Source: Sphingomonas aurea (lineage in GTDB: Bacteria > Pseudomonadota > Alphaproteobacteria > Sphingomonadales > Sphingomonadaceae). From it: a stretch of 64,000 nucleotides of DNA. Position numbers and translations under genes: made by a program. The stretch spans positions 81,537 to 145,536 of the forward strand of contig NZ_JAUUDS010000008.1 in assembly GCF_030678875.1 (NCBI RefSeq). The letters run 5' to 3'. Under the pieces are notes generated by a model. It saw only the letters and a program-made list of their open reading frames with translations, was not told the DNA's origin and searched no databases. The first letter of the stretch is position 1; each line of letters begins with the position of its first letter. Shown piece by piece: positions 18,738-26,438 of this stretch.

Positions 18738-18926
18738 TCAACTCTCCTTCCAATGCGTTAGCATTCGGGCCACGCCGGCGTTGAAACAGCCGCTACCCGC
18801 GTGCGACGCGACGCTGCCGGATGCGACGGAAAGGGTGTCGGCCAGCGCCGCGACCACCACCGCCACATCGGGTTCCGATGTCGTCTCGATGGCGTCTTGC
18901 CCGCGCTCTATCCGGCTCTGATGCAA
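18738..18926 (-). CDS. Possible small hypothetical protein upstream of sciP
   Basis: A 62-codon minus-strand frame ([16 protein letters not shown]...) fills part of the 403-bp divergent gap between sciP and mnmA. Codon choice is GC3-rich like real genes here, and a GGGGG run lies about 10 nt before the ATG, but I recognise no family. It ends 101 bp upstream of sciP. It may be spurious. Apart from it the gap holds only the sciP and mnmA promoter regions, with no clear box. Confidence 0.25.
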   Translation of the reverse strand: MHQSRIERGQDAIETTSEPDVAVVVAALADTLSVASGSVASHAGSGCFNAGVARMLTHWKES

Positions 18927-19039
18927 CGCGACCCCCGTCGAAACCCATGCGAGCCGTCGACGTAACCAGTTTAGGTGAAGGCGAGGTAAAGCGCTTTTGC
19001 CCGGCCGCCGCCGCGCCTATGTGCGCGGTCGTGGACCAG

Positions 19040-20140
19040 ATGATCGATTTCCAGCTGAAGGGTGGCGCCGCCGGCAAGCGCATCGTCGTCGCCATGTCGG
19101 GCGGCGTCGACAGCTCGGTGGTGGCGGCGCTCGCCGCGCGGACCGGTGCCGAGGTGATCGGCGCGACGCTGCAGCTCTACGATCATGGCGAGGCGACGGC
19201 GCGGCCGGGCGCCTGCTGCGCCGGCCGCGACATTCGCGATGCGCGCGCGGTGTGCGACCGGCTGGGCATCGCGCATTACGTCTTCGATCACGAGAGCGCC
19301 TTTCGCAGCGCCGTGGTCGATCGCTTCGCCGACGAATATCTCGCCGGACGCACCCCGATCCCGTGCGTCCAGTGCAATATGGGGCCGAAGTTCACCGACC
19401 TGTTCGCGCTCGCGCGCGACCTGGGCGCCGACTGCCTCGCCACCGGCCACTATGTCCGCCGGGTGCCGGCGGCGGACGGCGTGCAGCTGCACCGGGGCAG
19501 CGATCCGGCGCGCGACCAGAGCTATTTCCTGTTCGCCACAACCACCGCGCAGCTCGATTTCCTGCGCTTCCCCCTGGGTGGCCTGCCCAAGGACCGGGTC
19601 CGTGCCATCGCTGCCGAACTGGGGCTGGGCGTCGCCGCCAAGCCCGACAGCCAGGACATCTGCTTCGTGCCGGACGGCGATTATGCCGGGCTGGTCAAGA
19701 AGCTGCGGCCGGAAGCGGCGACCGGGGGCGACATCGTCGACCTGTCCGGCGCCAAGCTGGGCGAGCATCGCGGACTGGTCCATTTCACCGTCGGCCAGCG
19801 CAAGGGACTGGAGGTCGGCGGCCAGGCCGAGCCGCTCTACGTCGTCCGGATCGAGCCCGACAGCCGCCGCGTCGTCGTCGGGCCGCGCCGCGCACTGGCC
19901 GTGGCGGCGATCCGGCTGACCGACGCCAACTGGATCGGCGGCACCCATGTCGGGGCGGTCACGGTCAAGGTCCGCTCAATGGCGCGGCCGGTGCCGGCGC
20001 GGCTCGACGGCGACCGGCTGGTGTTCGAGGTGCCGGAGTACGGCGTCGCTCCGGGGCAGGCCGCGGTGCTCTATGCCGGCGAGCGCGTGCTGGGCGGCGG
20101 CTGGATCGCCGAGACCGAAGCAGCGCTGGTCGCCGCCTGA
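19040..20140 (+). CDS. mnmA: tRNA-specific 2-thiouridylase
   Basis: Thiolates U34 of tRNA-Lys, -Glu and -Gln using ATP and a persulfide relay. The 366-residue protein shows the PP-loop [11 protein letters not shown] near the N-terminus, a catalytic Cys in VQCN (C112), the second Cys in SQDICFV (C208), and the C-terminal beta-barrel ([14 protein letters not shown]). I chose ATG 19040 (MIDFQLKGG), where family similarity starts. An in-frame ATG at 19019 would add seven residues, and neither has a strong Shine-Dalgarno. Transcribed alone, divergent from sciP. Confidence 0.93.
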   Translation: MIDFQLKGGAAGKRIVVAMSGGVDSSVVAALAARTGAEVIGATLQLYDHGEATARPGACCAGRDIRDARAVCDRLGIAHYVFDHESAFRSAVVDRFADEYLAGRTPIPCVQCNMGPKFTDLFALARDLGADCLATGHYVRRVPAADGVQLHRGSDPARDQSYFLFATTTAQLDFLRFPLGGLPKDRVRAIAAELGLGVAAKPDSQDICFVPDGDYAGLVKKLRPEAATGGDIVDLSGAKLGEHRGLVHFTVGQRKGLEVGGQAEPLYVVRIEPDSRRVVVGPRRALAVAAIRLTDANWIGGTHVGAVTVKVRSMARPVPARLDGDRLVFEVPEYGVAPGQAAVLYAGERVLGGGWIAETEAALVAA

Positions 20141-20303
20141 GCCATATAACGCAAGAAATGGCGGGAGAGAGCGCGGCCGCGCACTCGATCTCCCGCACCA
20201 TCGCGTCGCCGCTGCCGGTTTGACCGGCGGCTCCGCTCCGCAATTCGTCTTTTATGATTGACGGCGCTGCGACAGTGGCAGGTCGGTAGACGAGCGCCGG
20301 ACG

Positions 20304-20329
20304 AAAAAAAAGGCCGGACGAGCCGGCCT
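20304..20329 (-). terminator. Strong rho-independent terminator
   Basis: On the minus strand an aggccgg/ccggcct stem with a short loop (20311-20329) is followed directly by eight T residues (20311-20304). On the plus strand a looser T5 follows 6 nt after the stem, so it may also stop mnmA transcription. Confidence 0.7.
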
Positions 20330-20440
20330 GTGAAGTTTTTAGGAGAGGATGCCTGAAAGGCACAGTCGTTGTGCACCGCAGCGCATCTGTTCGCAAGTGC
20401 AACGTAAGTCCGCACAGATGCATCAAACGCAATTGTCCGA
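20304..20440 (-). ncRNA. Candidate structured 3' UTR or small RNA
   Basis: The 302-bp gap between mnmA and the convergent phzF-like gene ends in the strong minus-strand terminator. Between it and the phzF stop lie an 8-bp stem (gcatctgt/acagatgc, 20383-20390 with 20414-20421), a 5-bp hairpin (20360-20374) and tgcc-tgaaa-ggca (20350-20362, alternative to the previous one). This may be the long 3' UTR of the pdxH-cdf-phzF operon or an independent small RNA. No promoter was confidently found. Confidence 0.3.
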
Positions 20441-20442
20441 CA

Positions 20443-21237
20443 TCAGGACAGGTGAAAATGCCCCTCCATAACGGTCACGCATGATCCGGTCAGTTCTACC
20501 CGCTCACCGTCCAGCCGGCAGTGCAGCCTGCCCCCGCGCGGACTCGCCTGTCGGGCAGTGAAGGCCGGCGAGCCGAGACGGTGCGTCCAATAGGTTGCGA
20601 TCACAGCATGCGCCGACCCGGTAACCGCGTCCTCGCCGCCATGCTCCGGCACGAAGACGCGGCTGACGATGTCGGTGTCGCGCCCGGGTGCGGTAACGAT
20701 CACCGAGATGTTACCGGCCTTTGTCAGCGCAGCGAAGTCGGGCTGGACCGCCGCCACCGCCGCTTCATCAGGCAGTACGACCACCGCATAACCCCGATCG
20801 TGCCACAACGTCGCGACCGGCGCGCCTGCACCCAGTGCCGCAACAATCGCGGGCAGCGGCCTGGAAACCGGCACCAGCGCCGGCACGTCGAGCCTGTAGC
20901 CATGCTCTGCGCGCTCAACCGCCAACACGCCGGCGCGCCGCGTGGCGAAGCGTACCCGATTGCGGGCCGGCTCCGCGTCGAGCATGACATGCCCGCTCGC
21001 CAGCGTCGCATGGCCGCAGAGCGCGATCTCGCCACGGCCCGAGAACCAGCGCAGGTCCAGCTCGGCTCCGTCCTTCGCGGCAGGCGTGACGAACGCCGTG
21101 GCAGGTAAACCGATCTGGGTGGCGATCGCCAGCAGCGTCGCATCGTCTGGCCAGGCGTCCAACCGCAGCACCGCCGCCGGATTGCCGGAAAACGGCCCGT
21201 CGACGAAGGCGTCGACCCGGGCGAATGGCAGGTCCAG
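20443..21237 (-). CDS. PhzF-like isomerase family protein, probable catalytic variant
   Basis: PhzF/diaminopimelate epimerase-fold protein. Matches include FARVDAFVDGPFSGNPAAV at the N-terminus, GEIALCGHATLASGHVML and the C-terminal EDAVTGSAHAVIATYW. The first ATG/GTG/TTG in frame is GTG at 21171, but clear family similarity starts upstream, so translation probably begins at a non-standard codon such as CTG 21237 (264 aa), which lies 6 bp after the stop of the CDF gene. The active-site Glu of the usual LSETAF/LSESTF motif reads LPATAF here, so the normal PhzF isomerase reaction is doubtful. Last gene of pdxH-cdf-phzF. Confidence 0.75.
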   Translation of the reverse strand: MDLPFARVDAFVDGPFSGNPAAVLRLDAWPDDATLLAIATQIGLPATAFVTPAAKDGAELDLRWFSGRGEIALCGHATLASGHVMLDAEPARNRVRFATRRAGVLAVERAEHGYRLDVPALVPVSRPLPAIVAALGAGAPVATLWHDRGYAVVVLPDEAAVAAVQPDFAALTKAGNISVIVTAPGRDTDIVSRVFVPEHGGEDAVTGSAHAVIATYWTHRLGSPAFTARQASPRGGRLHCRLDGERVELTGSCVTVMEGHFHLS

Positions 21238-21242
21238 CGCGG

Positions 21243-22190
21243 CTAGATCCGCTTGGCGAACCAGTGCGGCGTCACGTCCGCCTCGACCAGCGGATTGTCG
21301 GTGTCGACATGCCCCTCGGGATCGAGGTGGATCAGCACCTCGACCTTGGGGAAACGCTGCTTCAGGTTGCGCTCGACCGCCTCGACCAGATCGTGTGCGC
21401 GCGCCACGGTAATCGCCGGGTCGACCTCCATATGGAACTGCGCGAAGTCGTGGCTGCCCGACCGGCGGGTGCGGAAATCATGGATGCCGCGCAGGCCGGG
21501 CTGGCGCGCCGCGACGTCGAGGAACGCGGCGCGCTGATCCTCGGGCCACTCCTTGTCCATCAGCTGGTCGATCGCGTTCGACGACGCCTGGAACGCGCCC
21601 CAGGCCAGCCACAGCGCGATGGCGATGCCGAACAGCGCGTCGGCACCGTGCCAGCCGACATATTGGTCGAGCACCAGCGCCGCGATCACCGATCCGTTCA
21701 GCAGCACGTCCGACTGGTAATGGACGTTGTCGGCCATGATCGCGACCGACCCGGTCTGGCGGATCGCACGGCGCTGGTACCAGAGCAGCGCCACCGTCGC
21801 GACCATTGCGACGACCGACACGCCGATGCCGAATTCCGCGTCCTGCGTTGCCGCCGGGTCGCCGAGCGCCTGCACCGCGCGCCAGCCGATCCCCGCGGCC
21901 GACGCGGTGATGAGCGCGACCTGGAACAGCGCCGCCAGCGCCTCCGCCTTCCCGTGCCCGAAACGGTGGTCATGGTCGGCCGGCTCCCCCGCCAGCTTCA
22001 CGCCGTACAGCGTCACCAGCGAGGCGAGCAGGTCGAGCGCGGTATCCGCCAGCGAGCCCAGCATCGCCACCGACCCTGTGTGCCAGGCGGCGAACCCCTT
22101 CAGCGCCAGCAGGAACAGCGCGGTCGCGACGCTCGCCAGCGCGGCACGGATCGCTACGGGGATAAGGCGACGGCGTTCGTCCTGCGTCAT
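21243..22190 (-). CDS. Cation diffusion facilitator family metal exporter (FieF-like)
   Basis: 315-residue CDF transporter that exports divalent metals (Zn, Fe, Mn or Cd) in exchange for protons. It has six predicted TM helices. Metal-site motifs are DTALDLLASLVTLYGV in TM2 and DNVHYQSDVLLNG in TM5, the HxxxD form of FieF/Zn-type transporters. A C-terminal cytoplasmic ferredoxin-like domain with several His follows (RRSGSHDFAQFHMEVDP). Its start overlaps the pdxH stop by 4 nt. Metal specificity cannot be fixed. Confidence 0.9.
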   Translation of the reverse strand: MTQDERRRLIPVAIRAALASVATALFLLALKGFAAWHTGSVAMLGSLADTALDLLASLVTLYGVKLAGEPADHDHRFGHGKAEALAALFQVALITASAAGIGWRAVQALGDPAATQDAEFGIGVSVVAMVATVALLWYQRRAIRQTGSVAIMADNVHYQSDVLLNGSVIAALVLDQYVGWHGADALFGIAIALWLAWGAFQASSNAIDQLMDKEWPEDQRAAFLDVAARQPGLRGIHDFRTRRSGSHDFAQFHMEVDPAITVARAHDLVEAVERNLKQRFPKVEVLIHLDPEGHVDTDNPLVEADVTPHWFAKRI

Positions 22191-22771
22191 GGATAGAGAA
22201 GCCCTTCGTGCCAGCCGTCAGCCCAGACGAACAAACGTCGTTCGTGAAGCCGGTGGGCGCGATCCTGCCAAAACTCGATGCGATCGGGAATGACGCGATA
22301 CCCGCCCCACTGTGGTGGTCGAGGTACATCGCCGTCTTTGAACCGCTCCTCCATCGCTCTGAAGCGCGCCTCGAACGTTTCGCGCTTGTCCAGCGGGCGC
22401 GACTGGTCCGACGCCCATGCACCGAGCTGTGAGTCGCGGCTGCGGGTAGCGAAATAAGCGTCGGACTCCGGCTCGGTTGTCCATTGAACCTTGCCCTCGA
22501 TCCGCACCTGCCGGCGCAGCGATTTCCAGTGGAACAGCAGCGCGGCGTTGGGATTGGCAGCCAGATCGCCCGCCTTGCGCCCCTCGCGATTGGTGTAGAA
22601 CACGAACCCGTCGGCCCCGTGTCCCTTCAGCAGCACCATGCGCACCGACGGGCGGCCATGTGCATCGGCGGTGGCCAGCGCCATCGCATTGGGGTCGTTG
22701 GGCTCCGACGCCTTGGCCTCGGCGAACCAGGCGTCGAACAGGGCCAGGGGATCGTCCATGACCTGCCCCAT
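22187..22771 (-). CDS. pdxH: Pyridoxamine 5'-phosphate oxidase
   Basis: FMN enzyme (194 aa) that oxidises pyridoxamine or pyridoxine 5'-phosphate to pyridoxal phosphate. FMN- and substrate-binding stretches are visible: SVRMVLLKGHGADGFVFYTN, GRKAGDLAANPNAALLFHW, and the C-terminal dimerisation segment RIEFWQDRAHRLHERRLF. The chain is slightly short for the family. ATG 22771 is used; an internal ATG at 22759 is possible. First gene of a three-gene operon with the CDF transporter and phzF-like gene. Confidence 0.9.
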   Translation of the reverse strand: MGQVMDDPLALFDAWFAEAKASEPNDPNAMALATADAHGRPSVRMVLLKGHGADGFVFYTNREGRKAGDLAANPNAALLFHWKSLRRQVRIEGKVQWTTEPESDAYFATRSRDSQLGAWASDQSRPLDKRETFEARFRAMEERFKDGDVPRPPQWGGYRVIPDRIEFWQDRAHRLHERRLFVWADGWHEGLLYP

Positions 22772-22791
22772 AGAGCATTCGGTCGGCGAAC

Positions 22792-22816
22792 GGAACGAGT
22801 CCGCGCGGCCTGCATT
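22792..22816 (+). promoter_or_regulatory. Candidate EcfG-type promoter for ku
   Basis: GGAAC (22792-22796), a 16-nt spacer and CATT (22813-22816) resemble GGAAC-N16/17-CGTT with one mismatch in the -10 element. It ends 28 nt before the ku ATG in the short divergent gap with pdxH. Confidence 0.4.
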
Positions 22817-22844
22817 GAATCGCCCGCGAAACGAGGGATTTGCG

Positions 22845-23702
22845 ATGGCCGCACGGGCATATTGGCAGGGGCAGATCAGGCTGGCGCTGGTGTCGATCCC
22901 GGTCGAGATCTACTCGGCGACCCGCAGCGGCGCCGCGGTCCAGTTCCGCCAGATCCACGAGCCGACCGGCAAGCCGATCAGCTACGAGAAGGTCGTGACC
23001 GGCGTCGGCCCGGTCGACCTGGACGACATCGTCAAGGGTTACGAGGTGTCGAAGGGCGAGTACGTCCTGCTCGACCAGGACGAGATCGACGCGGTAAAGC
23101 TCGAATCGAAGAAGACGCTGGAGCTGACGCAGTTCGTCGACGCCTCCGAGATCGACGTCCTCTATTACGAGAAGCCCTATTTCGTCGTCCCTGCCGATGA
23201 TCTGGCCGAAGAGGCGTTCATCGTTCTGCGCGAGGCGCTGCGCCGCACCAAGAAGGTCGGACTCGGCCAACTGGCGATGCGCGGCCGCGAATATGTCGTC
23301 AGCCTGAAACCGTGCGGGCGCGGCATGGTGCTGGAGACGCTCCGCTATGCCGACGAGGTGCACAAGGCGCAGGGTTATTTCCGCGAGATCCCCGACGACA
23401 AGCCCGATGCCGAGCTGCTCGACCTGGCCGAGGCGCTGATCGACCGCAAGACCGCCGCCTTCCACCCCCAAGAGTTCCACGACCGCTATGTCGACGCGCT
23501 GAAGGGTCTGATCGAGCGCAAGCGCAAGGCGAACGGCAAGAAGGTCATCGAGGACAAGGGCGGCGCCGAGCCGAAATCCTCCAACGTCGTCGACCTGATG
23601 GCGGCGCTGCGCAAATCGATGGGCGACAAGCCCAAGGCCGCGGCGAAAACGCCCGCGAAGAAGGCGCCAGCGCGCAAGCCGGCGGCGAAGAAACGTGCCT
23701 GA
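22845..23702 (+). CDS. ku: Non-homologous end joining protein Ku
   Basis: 285-residue prokaryotic Ku. Homodimers encircle broken DNA ends and recruit LigD. The core domain runs from about residue 5 (YWQGQIRLALVSIPVEIYSA) through FRQIHEPTGKPISYEKVV and LGQLAMRGREYVVSLKPCG to about 230. The last 40 residues are a Lys/Ala/Pro-rich basic tail (AKTPAKKAPARKPAAKKRA), which in other Ku proteins supports DNA binding and threading. It lies 100 bp upstream of ligD on the same strand, the standard pairing. Confidence 0.95.
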   Translation: MAARAYWQGQIRLALVSIPVEIYSATRSGAAVQFRQIHEPTGKPISYEKVVTGVGPVDLDDIVKGYEVSKGEYVLLDQDEIDAVKLESKKTLELTQFVDASEIDVLYYEKPYFVVPADDLAEEAFIVLREALRRTKKVGLGQLAMRGREYVVSLKPCGRGMVLETLRYADEVHKAQGYFREIPDDKPDAELLDLAEALIDRKTAAFHPQEFHDRYVDALKGLIERKRKANGKKVIEDKGGAEPKSSNVVDLMAALRKSMGDKPKAAAKTPAKKAPARKPAAKKRA

Positions 23703-23728
23703 CCGCCACACTCTTCGCCCCTGCACGG

Positions 23729-23795
23729 GCAGGGGCCTCCCGGTAGAAAGGCGCGTGCTTGCGGGGAGAGGCCCCAGCCTGCGCTGGGGTGACGG
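23729..23795. repeat. Palindromic spacer element between ku and ligD
   Basis: The 99-bp ku-ligD gap contains ccccagc-ctgc-gctgggg (23772-23789) and a complementary gggcaggggcct / aggcccc pair. It resembles the other GC-rich intergenic palindromes of the window and leaves little room for a separate ligD promoter. Confidence 0.4.
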
Positions 23796-23801
23796 AGCGC
23801 G

Positions 23802-26297
23802 ATGACCGACCCCCTCGCCCGCTATAATGCCAAGCGCGACTTCACCAGGACCGCCGAACCCGCCGGCACGCTCGCCCCCGGCAAGGGCAACAGCTTCATG
23901 GTCCAGAAGCACTACGCCACCCGCCTCCACTGGGACTTCCGCCTCGAGATCGATGGCGTGCTGAAGAGCTGGGCGGTCACCCGCGGCCCCAGCCTCGATC
24001 CCGCCGAGAAACGGCTGGCGGTGCGGACCGAGGACCACCCGCTGTCCTACGCGACGTTCGAGGGAGTGATCCCCGCCGGCGAATATGGCGGCGGCACGGT
24101 AATGCTGTGGGATCGCGGCACTTGGGCCCCCATTGCGGGCAAGAGCGCGAAGGACCTGGAGAAAGGCCATCTCCACTTCGTCCTGAACGGCGAGCGGATG
24201 AGGGGCGAGTGGCTGCTGATCCGCCTGAAGGGCCGCCCCAGGGAGAAGCGCGAGAACTGGCTGCTCCGCAAGATCGACGACGCCGAGGCTGGCGGCACCG
24301 ACACGCTGGTCGAGGAGGCCCTGACCAGCATTGCGACGGGTCGGACCATGGCCGAGATCGCGGAGGGTAAAGATCCTCCCCTGCAAGGGGAGGGGGACCG
24401 CCGGCCGAAGGCTGGTGGTGGAGGGGTGTCTCCCCTCGCGAGCCGGGATACCCCTCCACCACCGCGCGACGCGCGGCGGTCCCCCTCCCCCTCCGGGGGA
24501 AGATCTTTAGCGGACTTCATCCCACCCCAGCTCTGCACGCTGGTCGACTCGGTCCCCACCGGCAGCAACTGGCTCCACGAGATCAAATACGACGGCTACC
24601 GCGCCATCATCGCTCTCGCGGATGGCAAGGCGAAGGTCTTCACCCGCAACGGCCTCGACTGGACCGACAAGTTCGCCCACATCGCTGCCGCTATCGGCAC
24701 CCTGCCCGGCAGCGCGCTGATCGACGGCGAGATCGTCGCGTTCAAGAACGACAAGCCCGACTTCGCCACACTGAAGGACGCGATCAGCACCGGCGGCGCG
24801 ATGACGTTCTTCGCCTTCGACCTGCTCCACCAGAACGGCGAGGATCTGACCGACCTGCCGCTCACCGCCCGCAAGGAGCGGCTGCGCGCGCTGCTCGGCG
24901 ATGATCGCGACGCCGTTCGCTTCTCCGAGCACGTCACCGGCTCGGGCGAGGCGCTCTTCGAGCAGATGTGCGCCGAGGGGCTGGAGGGCATCGTCTCGAA
25001 GCGCGCGGACGCGCCCTATCGCAGCGGGCGCAGCAAGGCGTGGCTCAAGGCCAAGTGCATCGCCCGGCAGGAGTTCGTCATCCTCGGCTGGCAACCCTCA
25101 ACCAAGCGCCGCGGCTTCGCCTCGCTGCTGGTCGGCGTTCGGGAGGGCGGCACTTATGTCTATCGCGGCAAGGTCGGCACCGGCTTCACCCAGGCGATCT
25201 TCGACGACCTGACGCCCCGGCTCGACCGGCTCGCCCGCAAGACGGCGCCGGTCGAGGCCCCCCGCGCGGCGGTTCGCGGCGCCCGTTGGGTCACGCCGAA
25301 GCTGGTCGCCGAGATCGCCTATGCCGAGATCACGCCCGACGGGATGCTGCGCCACGCCAGCTTCATCGGCCTGCGTGGCGACAAGCCGGCAGACGAGGTG
25401 GTCGACGAGCGCACCGCCGACACGCCCGCTCCCGCCGTCACGATCAAGGTCAGCAGCCGCGACCGGGTGATCTTCCCGGAGTCGGACGTCACCAAGGGAG
25501 AACTGGCCGACTATTACGCCGCGGTCGCCGGCATCATGCTGCCGGTCACCGGCCACCGCCCGGTCAGCCTGGTCCGCTGTCCCCAAGGTCGCGCCCGCGC
25601 CTGTTTCTTCCAGAAGCACGATGCCGGCAGCTTCGGCACGGCCGTGCATCAGGTGCCCGTGCGCGAGAAGGACGGATCGACCGAGAATTACCTGTGGGTC
25701 GACGATGCCGACGGGCTGGTCGCCTGCGTCCAGATGGGCTCGATCGAGTTCCACGGCTGGGGCTCGCGCGTCGAGACGCTGGAACGGCCCGACCGCCTCG
25801 TCTTCGATCTCGACCCCGACGAGGGACTGGGCTTCGCCGAGACGAAAAAGGCGGCCGAGCATCTGAAGGAACAGCTCGCCGAACTGGGGCTGACCAGCTT
25901 CCCGCTGCTGTCGGGCGGCAAGGGCGTCCACGTCGTCGTGCCGCTGACTCCGCAGGCGGAATGGCCCGCGGTCAAGGACTTCGCCAGCCGCTTCGCCCAG
26001 GCGCTGGCCCAAGCAGAGCCCGACCGCTTCGTCGCGACCATGGCCAAGGCGAAGCGCAAGGGCCGGATCTTCATCGACTGGCTGCGCAACCAGCGCGGAA
26101 GCACCGCGATCATGCCCTATTCCGCCCGCGCCCGCGCCGGCGCACCGGTGGCCGCGCCGGTATTATGGACCGAGCTGCGCGACCTCGACACCGCCGCACG
26201 GTGGGGCGTGCGAGACGTGGGCGAACTGCTGAACCGCGCGAACGGCCGGTCGCTTGCCGGTTGGGGCGTGGCCGACCAGGTACTGCCGGACCTCTAG
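23802..26297 (+). CDS. ligD: Multifunctional NHEJ DNA ligase LigD (PE-ligase-polymerase)
   Basis: 831-residue enzyme that trims, fills and seals DNA breaks with Ku. Domain order is 3'-phosphoesterase (about 1-160, FMVQKHYATRLHWDFRLEID), ATP-dependent ligase (about 240-530; nucleotidyl Lys262 in EIKYDGYR, SLLVGVREGG) and AEP primase/polymerase (about 550-831; VIFPESDVTKGELADYY, FDLDPDEG). This is the Pseudomonas order, not the mycobacterial one. Residues about 190-236, in the linker between the first two domains, are encoded by an inserted 142-bp palindromic repeat (24368-24509) that keeps the frame open. Probably functional, since all catalytic motifs lie outside the insert. Confidence 0.95.
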   Translation: MTDPLARYNAKRDFTRTAEPAGTLAPGKGNSFMVQKHYATRLHWDFRLEIDGVLKSWAVTRGPSLDPAEKRLAVRTEDHPLSYATFEGVIPAGEYGGGTVMLWDRGTWAPIAGKSAKDLEKGHLHFVLNGERMRGEWLLIRLKGRPREKRENWLLRKIDDAEAGGTDTLVEEALTSIATGRTMAEIAEGKDPPLQGEGDRRPKAGGGGVSPLASRDTPPPPRDARRSPSPSGGRSLADFIPPQLCTLVDSVPTGSNWLHEIKYDGYRAIIALADGKAKVFTRNGLDWTDKFAHIAAAIGTLPGSALIDGEIVAFKNDKPDFATLKDAISTGGAMTFFAFDLLHQNGEDLTDLPLTARKERLRALLGDDRDAVRFSEHVTGSGEALFEQMCAEGLEGIVSKRADAPYRSGRSKAWLKAKCIARQEFVILGWQPSTKRRGFASLLVGVREGGTYVYRGKVGTGFTQAIFDDLTPRLDRLARKTAPVEAPRAAVRGARWVTPKLVAEIAYAEITPDGMLRHASFIGLRGDKPADEVVDERTADTPAPAVTIKVSSRDRVIFPESDVTKGELADYYAAVAGIMLPVTGHRPVSLVRCPQGRARACFFQKHDAGSFGTAVHQVPVREKDGSTENYLWVDDADGLVACVQMGSIEFHGWGSRVETLERPDRLVFDLDPDEGLGFAETKKAAEHLKEQLAELGLTSFPLLSGGKGVHVVVPLTPQAEWPAVKDFASRFAQALAQAEPDRFVATMAKAKRKGRIFIDWLRNQRGSTAIMPYSARARAGAPVAAPVLWTELRDLDTAARWGVRDVGELLNRANGRSLAGWGVADQVLPDL
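24368..24509. repeat. 142-bp palindromic repeat inserted in frame within ligD
   Basis: The left arm (taaagatcctcccctgcaag onward) and the reverse complement of the right arm (ending gatcttta) align over about 60 nt, sharing blocks such as agggggaccgccg and ggtggtggaggggt. The ends taaagatc (24368-24375) and gatcttta (24502-24509) are exact inverses. It contributes about 47 Pro/Gly/Arg/Ser-rich residues to LigD. A related element occupies the ahpC-ahpF spacer (41366-41490). Confidence 0.85.
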
Positions 26298-26325
26298 GGG
26301 AAGTCCGCCCCCCAACCGCTTCAGT

Positions 26326-26420
26326 CGTCATTCTCGCGAAGGCGAGAATCCAGACGCGCAACCATCGCGTAGGCCACCGACGTCAGCGGTTCTGGATCCC
26401 CGCCTGCGCGGGGATGACGA
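26326..26420. repeat. REP-type paired palindrome (about 95 bp)
   Basis: Two inverted modules (cgtcattctcgcgaaggcga and, inverted, gatccccgcctgcgcgggga) flank a 35-nt centre, between the convergent ligD and treS genes. Similar units occur at 51327-51422 and 63087-63182, and half units at 40636 and 57562. It may also end transcription of both genes. Confidence 0.75.
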
Positions 26421-26438
26421 GTATGGAAGTGAGCTCCC

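Noticed and set aside
20349..20465. Small plus-strand ORF preceded by aggagagg (ATG 20349)
   Set aside because: The Shine-Dalgarno abuts the ATG, the peptide has no recognisable feature and the frame runs into the phzF-like gene on the other strand.
23802..26297. Frameshifted or broken ligD
   Set aside because: Despite the inserted repeat the frame is continuous and the ligase and polymerase motifs remain in one frame.
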